Shown: positions 1-11,943 of the stretch, piece by piece | How positions within the stretch are numbered: position 1 is the stretch's first letter | Layout of the letters: each line of letters opens with the position of its first letter | Assembly: GCA_034509735.1 (NCBI GenBank) | Contig: JACGWO010000003.1 | Coordinates: 13,330,001 to 13,394,000, forward strand | DNA: 64,000 nucleotides | Direction: 5' to 3' | From: Sesamum alatum | Lineage: Eukaryota > Streptophyta > Magnoliopsida > Lamiales > Pedaliaceae | Position numbers and translations under genes: made by a program | The notes under the pieces: model-generated | Told to the model about the DNA's origin: nothing | Seen by the model: the letters and a program-made list of their open reading frames with translations, nothing else | The model's database searches: none

Positions 1-1314
1 TTAAAATCGTTCTTAGAAAATTATTTGTCTATTTATCTTTTAGAGTATGAATAACACTAAAAAGTTTAGAGAAATTAAGAATACCAAATAGTTTTCTTCT
101 TTGATAGAATTTTGTTCTTATAAGTAATTCTTATTTATTATTGAAAAGAGTACCCCAGCAAGGGTACAAATATCTTCTCATATTGAGAATAAACAATCAA
201 GACATTCTCACTATTATATATTTAATCATAGGTTACACTTGTTAGTATTATTCTACCTCTAATATATATTATGATAAAAATCAAAATTACGTAAAAGTAA
301 AATTCAAAACAATTGTATATTATTAATATTAAAATAAAATCAATCGATTAATTAGAAGTCACTTGTGCTAATCTTTTCAAAAGCATTTCTAATTTAATAA
401 AATTGATATTTTTTATTTAAAATTTTCAAATATTTATTCTCTCTCACACACACATATATATATATATAGTTTTTGAAGTTTATATTAGTGTTATATATAT
501 TATCCGATGTTGTTCATTAAATTTTACTGTGCCCGTTAATATTTTTAAAATATTTAAAAGTATCTTCTTACAAATCATTCACGTAGAAATATTATTAGCT
601 TTTTTTAGTTGAATATATTTATCATTATCCTAGTAATTATTAGGGCTATTAAATAGCCTTCTTTTAACAGAATTTTATTCTTTTATAGCTAATTTTGATT
701 TTATTCTCACAATTTTGATTTTGATTTAAAAAGATAACTTAATTAATTAAGGGTATGAATATTTTTTCACAATGGGAACAAACTAACGAGATATTCATAT
801 ATCTATATAAAGCATAAATAGCTACATAGGTTTCTTTCTTTTTTTATTTTCCTCAATTAGCCATATCATATTATTTTTCATAGGGATGATTTTGAAAAAT
901 CATGTGCTTATTAATCCATATTAAATACTTTCACATTACAATATTAACTCCTATTTTTAACTATCATTTTGACATTATAGTATTTACTCTTATTAATTGT
1001 TGTTTACATGTTTATATCTAGATTTAGTTCATTTACTTGTAGAGTGAAAAAATACCTCATAATAATAGAATAAGAAAATACTACCAAAAACAAAAAATAA
1101 AGGTTGAAAGAACTTTGTAAATTCACTGATTTCATCTTCTCTTGAAAATGTGACGAAATAAAAATTGAGAGTACATGAAGAGATGATTACAGGCATCCAC
1201 GGTGCTCGAGTAAAATCTTAACATTATGTTTGATTTTGTTTTTCGAGTGTTTTATTTTATTTTTTTTTTAGAGATAGAGAGAGAAAAATAAATGTAAATA
1301 AGTGTTTGTTAGAG
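1..1314. other. AT-rich spacer, no gene seen
   Basis: Very AT-rich sequence with many short poly-A/T runs and a short (TA)n tract near 453-466. No frame with recognisable coding content on either strand and no RNA gene that I can see. It ends at the target site of the LTR element that starts at 1320. Confidence 0.7.
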
Positions 1315-1319
1315 ATAGG
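1315..1319. repeat. Target-site duplication ATAGG, left copy
   Basis: ATAGG lies directly before the first base (TG) of the 5' LTR, and the same five bases follow the 3' LTR at 8047-8051. Five-base duplications are usual for LTR retrotransposons, so this fixes both ends of the element. Confidence 0.9.
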
Positions 1320-2592
1320 TGATAAGTAGGGATTTTACGTATTTGTTAAGGGGAAACACACGCATTCTCCCGCCATTTTAAGCAGAATTTCATTTAATTT
1401 ACTACTCTTCTATACCAAACTCTTTCTTGGATATTGTTTTTGGTTGTTTCTCTCTTTTCAGGCATAATTCAGGAGCAAAATGGACTAAAGAAAAGAATTC
1501 GCCCACGTTTGACAGAACACGGCCGTGTTGTATCCTCTCACACGCCCGTGTCTCGCTAATTCAAATCACCAGCCAAGAACGCCCGAGGAGAACACGGCCT
1601 GACCGTGTTATAGGACACGGTCGGGTCGAGGTTGGCCGCAGAAACACACGAGAACACGGCCTGACCGTGTTCATGCTGCACGGGCGTGTTCTACACTTGG
1701 AAACAGAATCGTTTGGATTTTTCTGCCTTTTGCTCCACTACAACTATAAAAGAGGGAACGAAGGACGTGAGAAAGGGGGGAGAGAGCACAGATACAAGGC
1801 TCGAAGGAACACGAAAAGTTCGGGGAAGTTTCAAGACGGCTAGGACGATCGGATTATAGTTCTTCCTAATCCTTTCTTCTTTTTAGCACCTTGCTTGATG
1901 TATACTCCGATATATTTGTTTTGCTTCTTCGTTAACTTTATGGCTGAGTAGAATTCTTGTTCTAGGATCATGTTGAACCCTTTGATAGATTAATGAATTT
2001 ATTCTAGCTTTCTTTTCTGATCTCGTGTGAGTTGATCTGATTTAATTTTCGAGCACTTATTTATCTTGTGAATATGTTGGCCACGTGTTTGCATGTTTTA
2101 AGCATCGAGTGAAGTACTGAAAGGTGAAATTCTATATTAGAAAGTCAGAGATTAAACCTAGGAATTAACCGCGAAAGCATGCTTAATTTCTATGAGGATC
2201 TCATAATTGTCATGATCTCAATGGGTTCGATTTAATTATATTTCCATGAAAATAGGTAGATTAATTAACCGAATACGGGTTTCCACATACTTGAAAGAGG
2301 GTGGTAACGACATTAAGACAATTTCCTTTGGACTAATCACATTGAGTAGAAAAGAGTTTTTGATAGGTTAGTTAATCGATCATTGCAGGGATACTTGATT
2401 CTAGACATCACACCTTATTGTTTACCTTCTTGTTTCAATTAACTTGCTTTACTATTCTAATCAATTGTCTCACTCGTATATTTTGGTCTGACTAATCAAA
2501 ATTTAGTAAATCTGGTAATCACAATAGTCCCTGTGGGATGGACATCTTGAGTACTACGCGATACACCGTGCACTTGCAGTTTTGGCTCATCA
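1320..2592 (+). repeat. 5' LTR of the Athila/Tat-type element
   Basis: Begins TGATAAGTAGGGATTTTACG and ends GGCTCATCA. It matches 6774-8046 over its whole length at equal size. Positions 1515-1700 carry a cluster of palindromic ACACGG..CCGTGT motifs. The open frame at 1427-1843 has no resemblance to a known protein and is probably chance. Confidence 0.93.
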
Positions 2593-2598
2593 AGTTTT

Positions 2599-2616
2599 TG
2601 GCGCCGTTGTCGGGGA
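2599..2616 (+). other. Primer-binding site, tRNA-Asp type
   Basis: TGGCGCCGTTGTCGGGGA lies six bases inside the 5' LTR. It is complementary, with one mismatch, to the 3' end of plant tRNA-Asp. That tRNA is the usual primer of Athila-like elements. The match is from memory of the tRNA sequence. Confidence 0.85.
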
Positions 2617-2739
2617 CTTATTGTGATATTAGAATTATACAATTTAATTAGATCCGACCATTATTCTATTTTGCTTTATTTTCTCCGTCTAGCCTAGCCT
2701 ATTGATACCGTTCTCTACTCTCGCTTTTCAGGCTTATTG

Positions 2740-4560
2740 ATGCGAAGAACTCGTAGCAGTGACAATTTGGTTGCGCTCGATCCCGAGATGGAACGAACCT
2801 TCCATCAAAGAAGACGCGAGCAACGACAACAAATCGTTGTCCATATGGCAGGCCAAGACAACGAGGAGAGGGGTCTAGCGGAATTCGGGATACCTACTAC
2901 CCAATGTCTACTCCCGAGTATTGCTCGACCCACTATAGAGGCTAACAATTTCGAACTTAAACCGGCCGTACTGAATATGGTACAACAGAGTCAGTTGGGG
3001 GGTTTAGGCACGGAAGATCCTAACCTGCACTTATCAATCTTTTTAGAGTATTGTGATACACTTAAGTTTAACGGGGTCACACCCGATGCAATTAAACGTA
3101 GGTTATTTCTATTCTCTTTACGTGATAGGTCCAGAGCATGGTTGCATTCCCTTCCCCCGAACTTGGGATGAGATGTCTCAAGCCTTTTTGGCTAAATACT
3201 TTCCCCCGAGCAAAATTGCCGAATTGCGCATGAAAATTCAATCATTGACACAAAAAGAAGGGGAATCTTACATTGAGGCATGGGAAATAAGGACTTGCTT
3301 AGGGCATGTCCTCATCATGGGTTAGAAAAATGGTTAATTGTGCATACTTTTTACAACGGTCTAACCTATAACACTAGATCCTCAGTTGATGCAGCTGCAA
3401 GAGGATTTCTGATGAACAAGAGTGTTCGGGAAGGATGCAATCTACTGGAAGAGGTAGCTCTACACCATCACCAATGGTCCAACGAGCGCACAGTCCCAGC
3501 AAAGACAGCAGGTAAGTATGAGGTAGACGCTTTCACAATGCTTAATGCTAGAATAGATGCACTTGTTTCTAAATTTGACTCCATGAATATCAATAATGTG
3601 CATGTCGTGAATTCTCATACCAATGTTACCTGTGAAAATTGTGGGATAATTGGACATGTGGCTAATGAGTGTAGACTTGGGAAGTTTAGTCTTAAGCAAG
3701 AGGAGCAAGCCAATTTTGTGAACAACCAACACAGGGGAAACAATCCGGATTCTGAAACCTATAATTCCGATTGGAAGAACCATCCCAATTTTTCCTACAA
3801 AAACAACCAACCCAGCAGAATGTTCACCCTTCAGCTCCTGGTTTTCAAAGACCATTTGATCCAAATCCCCCTCCACCAAAGTCTAACTTAGAGGTTGTGC
3901 TTGAATTATTTATAGTTGCCCAAACTAAGATGAATGAGGAATTTAGACAACAAGGGCAATCTTTGGGTGAGGCTTTAAGACAACTAACGTCCAAGGTAGA
4001 CTCTCTAGTCACCCACAATAAGATGTTAGAAAATCACATAGCCCAGCAAGCGAGCACCTCTATTAGGCAACCTGGTATGTTACTAGGCCAACCCGAGGCA
4101 AACCCGAGAGAACAGTGCAAGGCCATCACCCTAAGGAGTGCGAAAGTGTTAGGCAAAGAAAGTGAGGACCCATACATCGAGGTTACTAAAGAACAAAATT
4201 TGAGTGGGAAAACTGACGAAGTGAAGGACAAGGACAAGGAACCTAAGTATGAGCCACCTAAGCCATACCAACCTCCCGTTCCATTTCCACAGCGGTTGGC
4301 TAAAGCCAAGTTAGACAAACAATTCGGTAGGTTCCTTGATGTGCTCAAAAAGCTTTATGTCAATATTCCTTTCACATAAGCTCTTTCACAAATGCCCTCG
4401 TATGCTAAATTCCTGAAAGACATACTGTCAAACAAACGAAAGTTGGAAGACTATGAAACAGTGGGCTTAACTCAGGAATGTAGTACTTTATTGCAAAATA
4501 AGCTACCCCCTAAGTTGAAAGATCCCGGTAGTTTTTTCTATTCCTTGTCTAATTGGCAAT
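2740..4560 (+). pseudogene. Decayed gag of the Athila/Tat-type element
   Basis: Gag would form the retrotransposon particle and bind the element RNA. The pieces lie in order in three frames. ATG 2740 to a stop at 3169 carries the conserved gag core (NNFELKP, EDPNLHL, then the SLRDRSRAWL segment). About 3170-3300 continues in a second frame (FLAKYFPPSK). About 3285-3815 follows in a third, with a CCHC zinc knuckle (C-x2-C-x4-H-x4-C) near 3632-3671. About 3815-4379 is a proline-rich and coiled tail with the KAITLRS motif that precedes protease in this lineage. Frame breaks occur near 3170, 3285, 3815 and 4535, and there is a stop at 4377-4379. It cannot encode a full-length protein. Confidence 0.85.
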
Positions 4561-5164
4561 ATGAATTTTGATCGTGCATTATGTGATTTGGGAACTAGTG
4601 TCAATTTGATGCCATTATCTATTTGTCAACAATTGGATTTGGGTGAGTTAAAACCCACCACTATATCTCTGCAATTGGCTGATAGAACTGTGAAATATCC
4701 TGTCGGTATTCTTGAGGACGTACCAGTTCGAGTGGGTAAATTTTTCATTCCTGCTGATTTTGTCGTTCTTGAGATGGAGGAAGACACTCGAATCCCCATA
4801 ATTCTCGGAAGACCTTTCCTAGCTACCGCCGGTGCTATCATCGACGTTAGGAAAAGGAAAACTCTCCTTGAATGTTGGGGATGAAAGGGTTGAGTTTAAC
4901 CTGTCAAATGTTACTAAATATCCTCCTTGTGGTGATTCGATTTGCAGGATTGATGATGTAGACGTCGCAGTCAAGAAGGTATTTATGAACTTCGGACTAG
5001 GTGACGACTTGCATCGTGTTTTGGGCCAAGATGAGCCATCCGAGCATGAAAACGACCAATTCATTGTGCTAAAAAAGACTCTTGGACTCAACAGATGGAG
5101 CAGAGGACAACAGACAGACGAAGCGAAGAAACCGTGTGAAACACGGCAAGGCCGTGTTCCGTAA
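4561..5164 (+). pseudogene. Decayed aspartic protease and downstream remnant
   Basis: Retroviral-type aspartic protease, which would cleave the polyprotein. The frame from 4561 shows the active-site region as DLGTSVNLMPLS, where the lineage usually has D-x-G-A-S, and ends with the family signature LGRPFLATAGAIIDV. A slip in an A-rich run near 4855 moves reading to the frame that covers 4832-5164, which continues as an acidic region and stops. Reverse transcriptase should follow here and is absent. The last part (from ~5120) runs into the ACACGG-rich non-coding sequence. Confidence 0.8.
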
Positions 5165-6758
5165 CACGGAAGTGTTGTCGTCTTTCCCTGAAATAGAATG
5201 AACCGTGCTTCAGACCACTACCGTGTTGACGAGAGCCTCTGACGAGGACCAGGCCGTGTTCGCTAACACAGCCGTGTACTCGGAAAATTCTGAAAAAATC
5301 GAGGTTTGGAGCGAAGTAACGGGCGCATTCAAAGTCAATGGACAACGATTGAAACACTACGTTGTCGGGACTCCAATTAAAAAGGGGGGCAATTTGCAGC
5401 TCCCCGACCCGTCAGCTTGAACGCCTGTAACACAGTCAAGCTAACGACTTAAAACAAAGCGATGTTCGGGAGGCAACCCGAATCCTCTCCTTCCCTACTT
5501 TTTTTCCTTCTCTACTTTTTTTTTCTTTTATCTTTTTCTTTGCTCTATTTTAACTTTTCTCCTTTATCAAGTTTTCTCCTTTATCAATCTGCTCACTCAT
5601 GTCGTTGCTCTATACTTCTGCAGCTTTGCCCGAACGACGCGCATCACAATAACACGTCCGGGCCGCGTTGCAGAACACTACCGTGTCCTTTCCTCGTCAA
5701 TTTTTACGTAAACACACCCTTGCGATACGTCCTCTCTCCCACCTCTCTTTTTATGCATTGAGGACACTGCTATGTCTAAGTTTGGGGGAATTGCTGAAAT
5801 TTCATGTTTCATGCTATGCGTTATAGGTGTCTATTGCATTTTGTGTCTTTTTTGTGTGCTGCTTTTGCGCCAAATTCACGTTGTGATATGTATGACCTTT
5901 CAACGATGCATGTGGCTTATTCGTTTACACTAATGCTAAGTAGGAGGTCATAGGATCAAAGCATGCATAACTGCGTTATTATGTGATTGTTGCTTAGATT
6001 TGCCGAGAAGTAATAGGGTTCTAACGCCACACACTTTGAATCGTTCCGAAAAGGGGATTGAGTTGTCTTGGCGTATGTTAACTTGTAGTGTCTTCTGTGA
6101 AAGTCATTTTCGTTGTTTAAACCCCGCCTGGTCAAACTTTTCATAACCTGAAGTAGGACGTATGTTCTTTAAAAAAAAAACAACGAGACCAAACGAGGGT
6201 ATAGCGCACCTACTCCGCTAGCTTCAGTTGCTCAGTAACCGGGTGACTTCATCACCAATGTTGTCATTCGCGTAAAACGGCGACTAGGGTCATGAGTATA
6301 CAAAGCACTTTAGGAAACGTAGTTGGTTGAGTAACCGCATGCCTTCATCACAAATATTGTCATTCACGTAAAAAGGCCAAATTACGAGCTAAAGAATGCG
6401 GCCTCTCAATCTGGAAAAAAGAAAAGGGACGTCTATGCTTGGGTAGAAAAAGAAGCAAGAAAAGGTGTTTTTGAAAACGGCGGAATGACTAAACTAGACA
6501 CCTATAGGCTTAACGGAGACTCGATCACTCGGTTCTCTATAGGGAGAAATGAAGTATTGTGGTGTGATCAACCCCTTACTTTCGTTAAATGAGTTAACTT
6601 TCACATAATATGTCGGTGAGCTTGTGTTTTTGTGACTATGTACTTCTAGGTTGTGTTTGTTATTACGAATCATTGCCACGATGTTGAGTAGGCGAGTTCT
6701 ACACTCATTGGGGGTCATTGCCTATGGACTTTTGTTGCTTAGGGACAAGCAACTGTTT
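5165..6758 (+). other. Non-coding 3' interior of the Athila/Tat-type element
   Basis: About 1.6 kb with no credible coding sequence. It keeps landmarks of Athila-type 3' regions: a GGGAGGCAACCC hairpin near 5469-5482, a CATTGAGGACA segment near 5755, and a polypurine-like AAGTTTGGGGGAATT near 5777-5792 that lies ~980 bp before the real LTR. Two related copies of a ~55-bp stretch (AGTAACCG..TTCATCAC..TTGTCATTC) lie near 6228-6285 and 6322-6378. A GTTGCTT/AAGCAAC stem near 6733-6752 comes just before the polypurine tract. Confidence 0.7.
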
Positions 6759-6773
6759 AGGTTTGGGGGAGTT
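6759..6773 (+). other. Polypurine tract
   Basis: AGGTTTGGGGGAGTT lies directly before the TG of the 3' LTR. Plus-strand DNA synthesis starts at this purine run in LTR elements. Confidence 0.85.
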
Positions 6774-8046
6774 TGATAAGTAGGAATTTTACGTATTTGT
6801 TAAGGGGAAACACACGCATTCTACCGCCCTTTTAAGCAGAATTTCATCTAATTTACTACTCTTCTATACCAAACTCTTTCTTGGATACTGCTTTTGGCTG
6901 TTTCTCTCTTTTCAGACATAATTTAGGAGCAAAATGGACTAAAGAAAAGAATTCGCCCACGTTTGACAGAACACGGCCGTGTTGTATCCTCTCACACGCC
7001 CGTGGCTCGCTAATTCAAATCACCAGCCAAGAACACCCTAGGAGAACACGGCCTGACCGTGTTATAGGACACGGCCGCGTCGAGGTTGGCCGCAGAAACA
7101 CACGAGAACACGGCCTGACCGTGTTTACGCTGCACGGGCGTGTTCTACACTTGGAAACAGAATCGTTCGGATTTTTCTGCCTTTTGCTCCACTACAACTA
7201 TAAAAGAGGGAACGAAGGACGTGAGAAAGGGAGGAGAGAGCACAGATACAAGGCTCGAAGGAACATGAAGAAGTCGGGAAGCTTCAAGACGGCTAGGACG
7301 ATCGGATTATAGTTCTTCCTAATCCTTTCTTCTTTTTAGTACGTTGCTTGATGTATTCTCCGATATATTTATTTTGCTTCTTTGTTAACTTTATGGCTGA
7401 GTAGAATTCTTGTTCTAGGATCATGTTGAACCCTTTGATAGATTAATGAATTTATTCTAGTTTTCTTTTCCGATCTCGTGTGAGTTGATCCAATTTAATT
7501 TTCGAGCACTTATTTGTCTTGTGAATATGCTGACCACGTGTTTGCATGTTTTAAACATCGAGTGAAGTACTGAAAGGTAAAATTCCATGTTAGAAAGTCG
7601 GAGATTAAACCTAGGAATTAACTGCCGAAGCATGCTTAATTTCTATGAGGATCTCATAATTGTCATGATCTCAATGGGTTCGATTTAATTATATCTCCAT
7701 GAAAATAGGTAGATTAATTAACAGAATACGGGTTTCCACATACTTGAAAGAGGGTGGTAACGATATTAAGATGATTTCCTTTGGACTGATCACATTGAGT
7801 AGAAAAGAATTCTTGATAGGTTCGTTAATCGATCATTGCGGGGATACTTGATTCTAGACTATCACACCTTATTGTTTACCCTCTTGTTTCAATTTACTTG
7901 CTTTACTATTCTAATCAATTGCCTCACTCGTATATTTTGGTCTGACTAATCAAAATTGAGTAAATCTGGTAATCACAATAGTCCCTGTGGGATCGACATC
8001 TTGAGTACTACGCGATACACCATGCACTTCCGGTTTTGGCTCATCA
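6774..8046 (+). repeat. 3' LTR of the Athila/Tat-type element
   Basis: Same 1,273-bp length and ends as the 5' LTR. Differences are scattered substitutions plus a few compensating single-base indels. It is followed at once by the ATAGG duplication. Confidence 0.93.
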
Positions 8047-8051
8047 ATAGG
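8047..8051. repeat. Target-site duplication ATAGG, right copy
   Basis: Perfect copy of 1315-1319, directly after the CA end of the 3' LTR. Confidence 0.9.
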
Positions 8052-8306
8052 TATATGTTTGGATTTATTTTTTGAATTAATTTTAAAAAGTGTAAAAAAT
8101 ATATTGTATGTATTGTGTTGTATATTGGGAGACAATACTGTTCATTGTCAAATCATGCCATTTTTATATACTTTTATAAATATATATATATATATATATA
8201 TATGTTTATAGTAATATTTGTTTTTATTCTATGTATCGTGTTATACATTGGGAGATAAAAAATACTGTTCATTGTCAAATCATGTCTCTTTTATATATTT
8301 TTATAA

Positions 8307-8348
<42 letters not shown>

Positions 8349-10489
8349 ACAGTAATATTTATTTATTTGCATGTGGATTAAATTATATAATATGTTATTG
8401 TATGGGAAAATGGGAAAATTACCCAAAACACCCAGTGAAGGTGTTTTGGGTAATGTGTATGTCTAGTTTTGTTTTCTCACCATCTCGGATAACTTTTTTA
8501 TGTTTCTGATTGGGAAATAATCAGGGAGATTGTGATCTAGCACACTTCACGTGTCGCGTGTCAGAAGCTTCAATCTTCTCTTCTCTTGTTCTTCCAAAAG
8601 TCCCCTTTACAATGAAATTATGGGATATTTATCTATGGTAGTCATAAATATGGGGTGTGTAAAATCAATTTTACCCCCTCACCAACCACTAATTTGTGGT
8701 TATAATTTATATTTAGGGGTAATCTAGTAATTATATGATAACTCAAATTGTACGGTCTTGATCTCTTGTCGCTTTCTATGGAAAGAGTTTGACTTTCCTT
8801 CTTAATTATCTTTTGATTGATCTTGTCTCATTAGTTTCATTGTTTGATACATAATCATATCATATTATCTCCTTTACACAATACACCTTCTACATGCTTT
8901 TCGTCATCTATTTATGATTTTATCATTCTACATATAGCTAGCAAGAGATGAAAAATAAATATCATACCATTAATTATAAATTTTTCAAATTCTATATAAT
9001 AACTATAAAAACTATAAAGTAAAATAGAATAAAATCAAAATTAAGTAAAAAGAATATTATAAGGAATATATTTAACAAAAATGTTTTAGAGAAAATTGAT
9101 ATATTTAAGAAATAAAAATTAAAAAAATAAATAATTATTTTTTTTTAAAAAAAAGAACAAAAATCGTATTTCAAACGTAAAACTAATTAGAAATATGGAG
9201 TAATTTAAATGGTGATTTTTTGTGACGATTATAAGAATAAGTGGTAAACATTGCATAGAGAATTAATATATAGAATCTAAACTTCAATAGAAGATAACTG
9301 AAAACCAAAATAAGTAATCTTATAAGATTTTTTCTATAAATTTGATTTTATCATCAACTAATATGAGAATGAAAATATCGTAAAGATAATTAATTATAAA
9401 ATTTTAATATCCTAGCTATAAGCGGACAAAAGTTAAAAAATAAAATATCAACCTTTTTATATTCAATAGAAGTTCATAAGTTTAATACCCAAAACGAAAA
9501 AAAAAAAAAAAAAGATGTTGTCAAGTGAAAATATTTATACAAGATTAATAGTTTAATGATCATGATATAACTTATAGGTTCACAAAGGTAGTCGAAACTT
9601 TATCCGTGTTTATGCAAATTCATCAATATTTGGGTATTCTCCTTTTTAGTTCTATTACTCATTTAGTTATTCATTATTTATTTAATTATATATAATTATT
9701 TTAATATAAACTTAAATTTTTAATGATAGATATCATATTTGAAATAGTAAAATTATCTATAGTTAAATAAATAAAGTAAAAAAACTAAATGGAGTAAATA
9801 ATTTTGGAATAAAAAAGATTTTTCTAAATTTAATTTTGGAATCATAAAATTTAGGGGAAAAAATAGAAAAAATAAGAGAAGTAGTTCTATTAGACTATTG
9901 CCTTTTTTTTTTTTTTTTGGGTTTTGTTTTAAGTTGTGCTATTTTTTTAAGATATAAGTCCAAAAAAATATTAAACAAGCACCACATAAACTATAGAAGA
10001 ACTAGAACGAGAAAATATATTAATTTAATTTTTTCGGCAGCATCTTCTCCATTTCTTAATTAACTAGACAAGCATATGGTATAAATTTTTTCAAATAGAT
10101 CTTTTAATTATACTTTTTAGAGAAAGTAAATGTATACATAATACAATATCAAAAGGAGACAAAAAATTTATCGTAAAGAAATGAAGTGCATAAATGCATC
10201 TCTATGAGATCTTAAACATAGATTTGGTGTAGATATACGTATTACACATACTATAGAACATCAAATAGGAATAAAAAAAATTATGTGAAAGTAATAGAGA
10301 CACGTTCTTTTATCCTCAAGATGCATATGATCATATTTCGAAAATCCTACCGAAAAATTTCAATATTTTTCAAGACATTAGTAAGATTATTCTAAAGGAA
10401 ATATTGAAGTTTTACGACATGATTTTGTTGAAAGTAATCTTTTCGTGATTAGGTTATCTATTCAAGTTTGTGTATTGAATTTAGAACTA
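8052..10489. other. AT-rich spacer with duplicated (TA)n segment
   Basis: No gene seen. Two related ~115-bp stretches lie in tandem at about 8107-8205 and 8232-8345. Both read TTGGGAGA..ATACTGTTCATTGTCAAATC and run into (TA)n, and the second also into (TG)n. A perfect 14-bp hairpin lies at 8419-8453. From 8700 on the sequence is AT-rich with poly-A/T runs (9498-9514, 9903-9919). Confidence 0.6.
8419..8453. repeat. Perfect 14-bp hairpin
   Basis: TTACCCAAAACACC at 8419-8432 pairs perfectly with GGTGTTTTGGGTAA at 8440-8453 across a 7-base loop. It is possibly the core of a small foldback element. No terminator role is expected in a plant nuclear genome. Confidence 0.75.
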
Positions 10490-10888
10490 CATATTGATGG
10501 TACAAAAATGATATTAACTGAAATGTTATTAATCGAAAGTGCAATTTATCACAATTACCCTATAATATAATACAAGCCTCCCTTTTTTCTCCTCTTAGGT
10601 AAGCTTATATAGTGGTGCATCATTCATTGCTGCATTGATGAGGGGCTTGAATTGTGCTCCATGGTCTCCTTGAATTTGGACTCTTTTCTAGGCTTATACA
10701 TTATCCTTTTGAACCTAGACAAGTTTCTAGGTTTTATACATTAGAGACAATCATGCTACTTACCATATACACTTAATCACTTAATAATGGAAAATACTAT
10801 TTAATATCAATTATATATATATATATAACTATATCATTCTTTGGTAGTGTCAACCTTTCATAATCTAGGTTTATTTTTCCCTCCATCA
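10490..10888 (+). repeat. Dispersed repeat R380, copy 1
   Basis: About 380-400 bp matching 11944-12321 along its length: AACTGAAAT..TTATTAATC, CAATTACCCTATAATATAA, CATTGCTGCATTGATGAGG, CTCCATGGTCTCCTTGAAT, and the end CCCTCCATCA. A third, partial copy lies near 38212-38330. Copies 1 and 2 end in CA at the same base. Homology between copies 1 and 3 runs left past the TG, so a clean LTR start is not shown. Confidence 0.8.
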
Positions 10889-10973
10889 GCAGCCACCCCA
10901 ATTCCTGAATATCCTTGAATTTTTAAGAATTAAATCGGATCACGGGCTTTTTTACAGACCTGTTCAATTATGT

Positions 10974-11391
10974 TCTTCAAGGAAGCTTTGCTTGTCGTAG
11001 ACTTCGGGTGATTCTTTTGTACGCCTCAAGCAAACCTTAGCTTCGGTGCATTTCTTTTATATGCCTCAAGTAAGCCTTAGCTTCAAGGCATTTCTTTTAT
11101 ATGCCTCAAGAAGCCTGAGCTTCGGGCACTTCTTTTGTATGCCTCAAGGAAACTTGACTGTTTATTAGCCTCGGGGCATTTCTTTTTGTATGCCTCAAGG
11201 AAGCTTTTGTCATCGACTTCAGGGTGATTATCTTGTCCGCCTCAAGGAAGCCTTAACTTCAGGGCATTTCTTTTATAGGCCTCAAGAAAGCCTAACTGGT
11301 TATTAGCTTCGGAGCATTTCTTTTATATACCTCAAGGAAGCTTTTTTTTGTCCTCGACTTCGGGGCGTTTCTTTATTAACCTCAAGGAAGC
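10974..11391. repeat. Degenerate minisatellite, GCCTCAAGGAAGC type
   Basis: About eight to nine imperfect units of ~45-75 bp. Each contains TTCGGGGCATTTCTTTTAT followed by a GCCTCAAGGAAGC-like segment. It lies between the two R380 copies. Confidence 0.8.
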
Positions 11392-11943
11392 CATTAATCT
11401 TTACTTAGTTTATTACTCCATATTTGGGGTGTGCTTGTTGTGTCGATCATTCTACATGATATGTGTATTTTATTTTTATTTTTTTTGTAATTGTTGTCAT
11501 ATCCACAAATGCATATTAGCTTAGATGTTTTATAGCGTTATGCTAAAAATGTCAAGTGTTGCAATTCGACTTTTTTTTTAAAATTTAAATATGAGAATAT
11601 AGAAAACAAAAAATAGAAAAATAGGTCATCGCACACAAGGGGGAGAGTCGGGACAATCTCTGTACCATCTCCTCCTTAAAACAAAAAATAATGTTTTATT
11701 ATGATTGTCCAGCCATGCAAGCGCACCCATCATGGCAAAGACCAGGACTTGCCTCTCCATCACACCTCTTTCAGTCATTATTGCTTTCTTTTCCTATACA
11801 AAGATTACCTCGCCATTCTTGTTACGACTATACGACTATTTCCACAGAGTACATGAGAGTCTTAAATTAGTAGGATTGAGAGTAAGTACCGAAAAATACC
11901 CGCATTTGACTAGTAACTACCCACCTCCATAGTTTGCGTTGAG
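11392..11943. other. Spacer between minisatellite and second R380 copy
   Basis: No convincing gene. A short open frame at 11705-11932 (plus) has no family I recognise and no splice context. The neighbouring GTCGGGACAATCTCTGTACC near 11648 also has no known role. Confidence 0.5.

Larger units (their letters stand above)
1320..8046 (+). mobile_element. Non-autonomous Athila/Tat-type Ty3 LTR retrotransposon
   Basis: A complete 6,727-bp element. Its two 1,273-bp LTRs both begin TGATAAGTAGG and end GGCTCATCA, and a perfect ATAGG duplication flanks it. After the 5' LTR comes a primer-binding site of the tRNA-Asp type, then a decayed gag with a CCHC zinc knuckle, then a decayed aspartic protease. 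No reverse transcriptase, RNase H or integrase sequence follows. A ~1.6-kb non-coding stretch leads instead to a polypurine tract and the 3' LTR. The gag and protease style and the primer site are those of the Athila/Tat lineage of Ty3 elements; I favour Athila. The LTRs differ at scattered single bases (a few percent by eye), so the insertion is not very recent. Movement would have needed enzymes from another copy. Confidence 0.9.

Noticed and set aside
1427..1843. 138-residue open frame in the 5' LTR, with a similar 143-residue one at 6881-7312
   Set aside because: It lies wholly inside the LTRs, covers the ACACGG palindromes, has no recognisable domain, and its presence in both copies follows from LTR identity.
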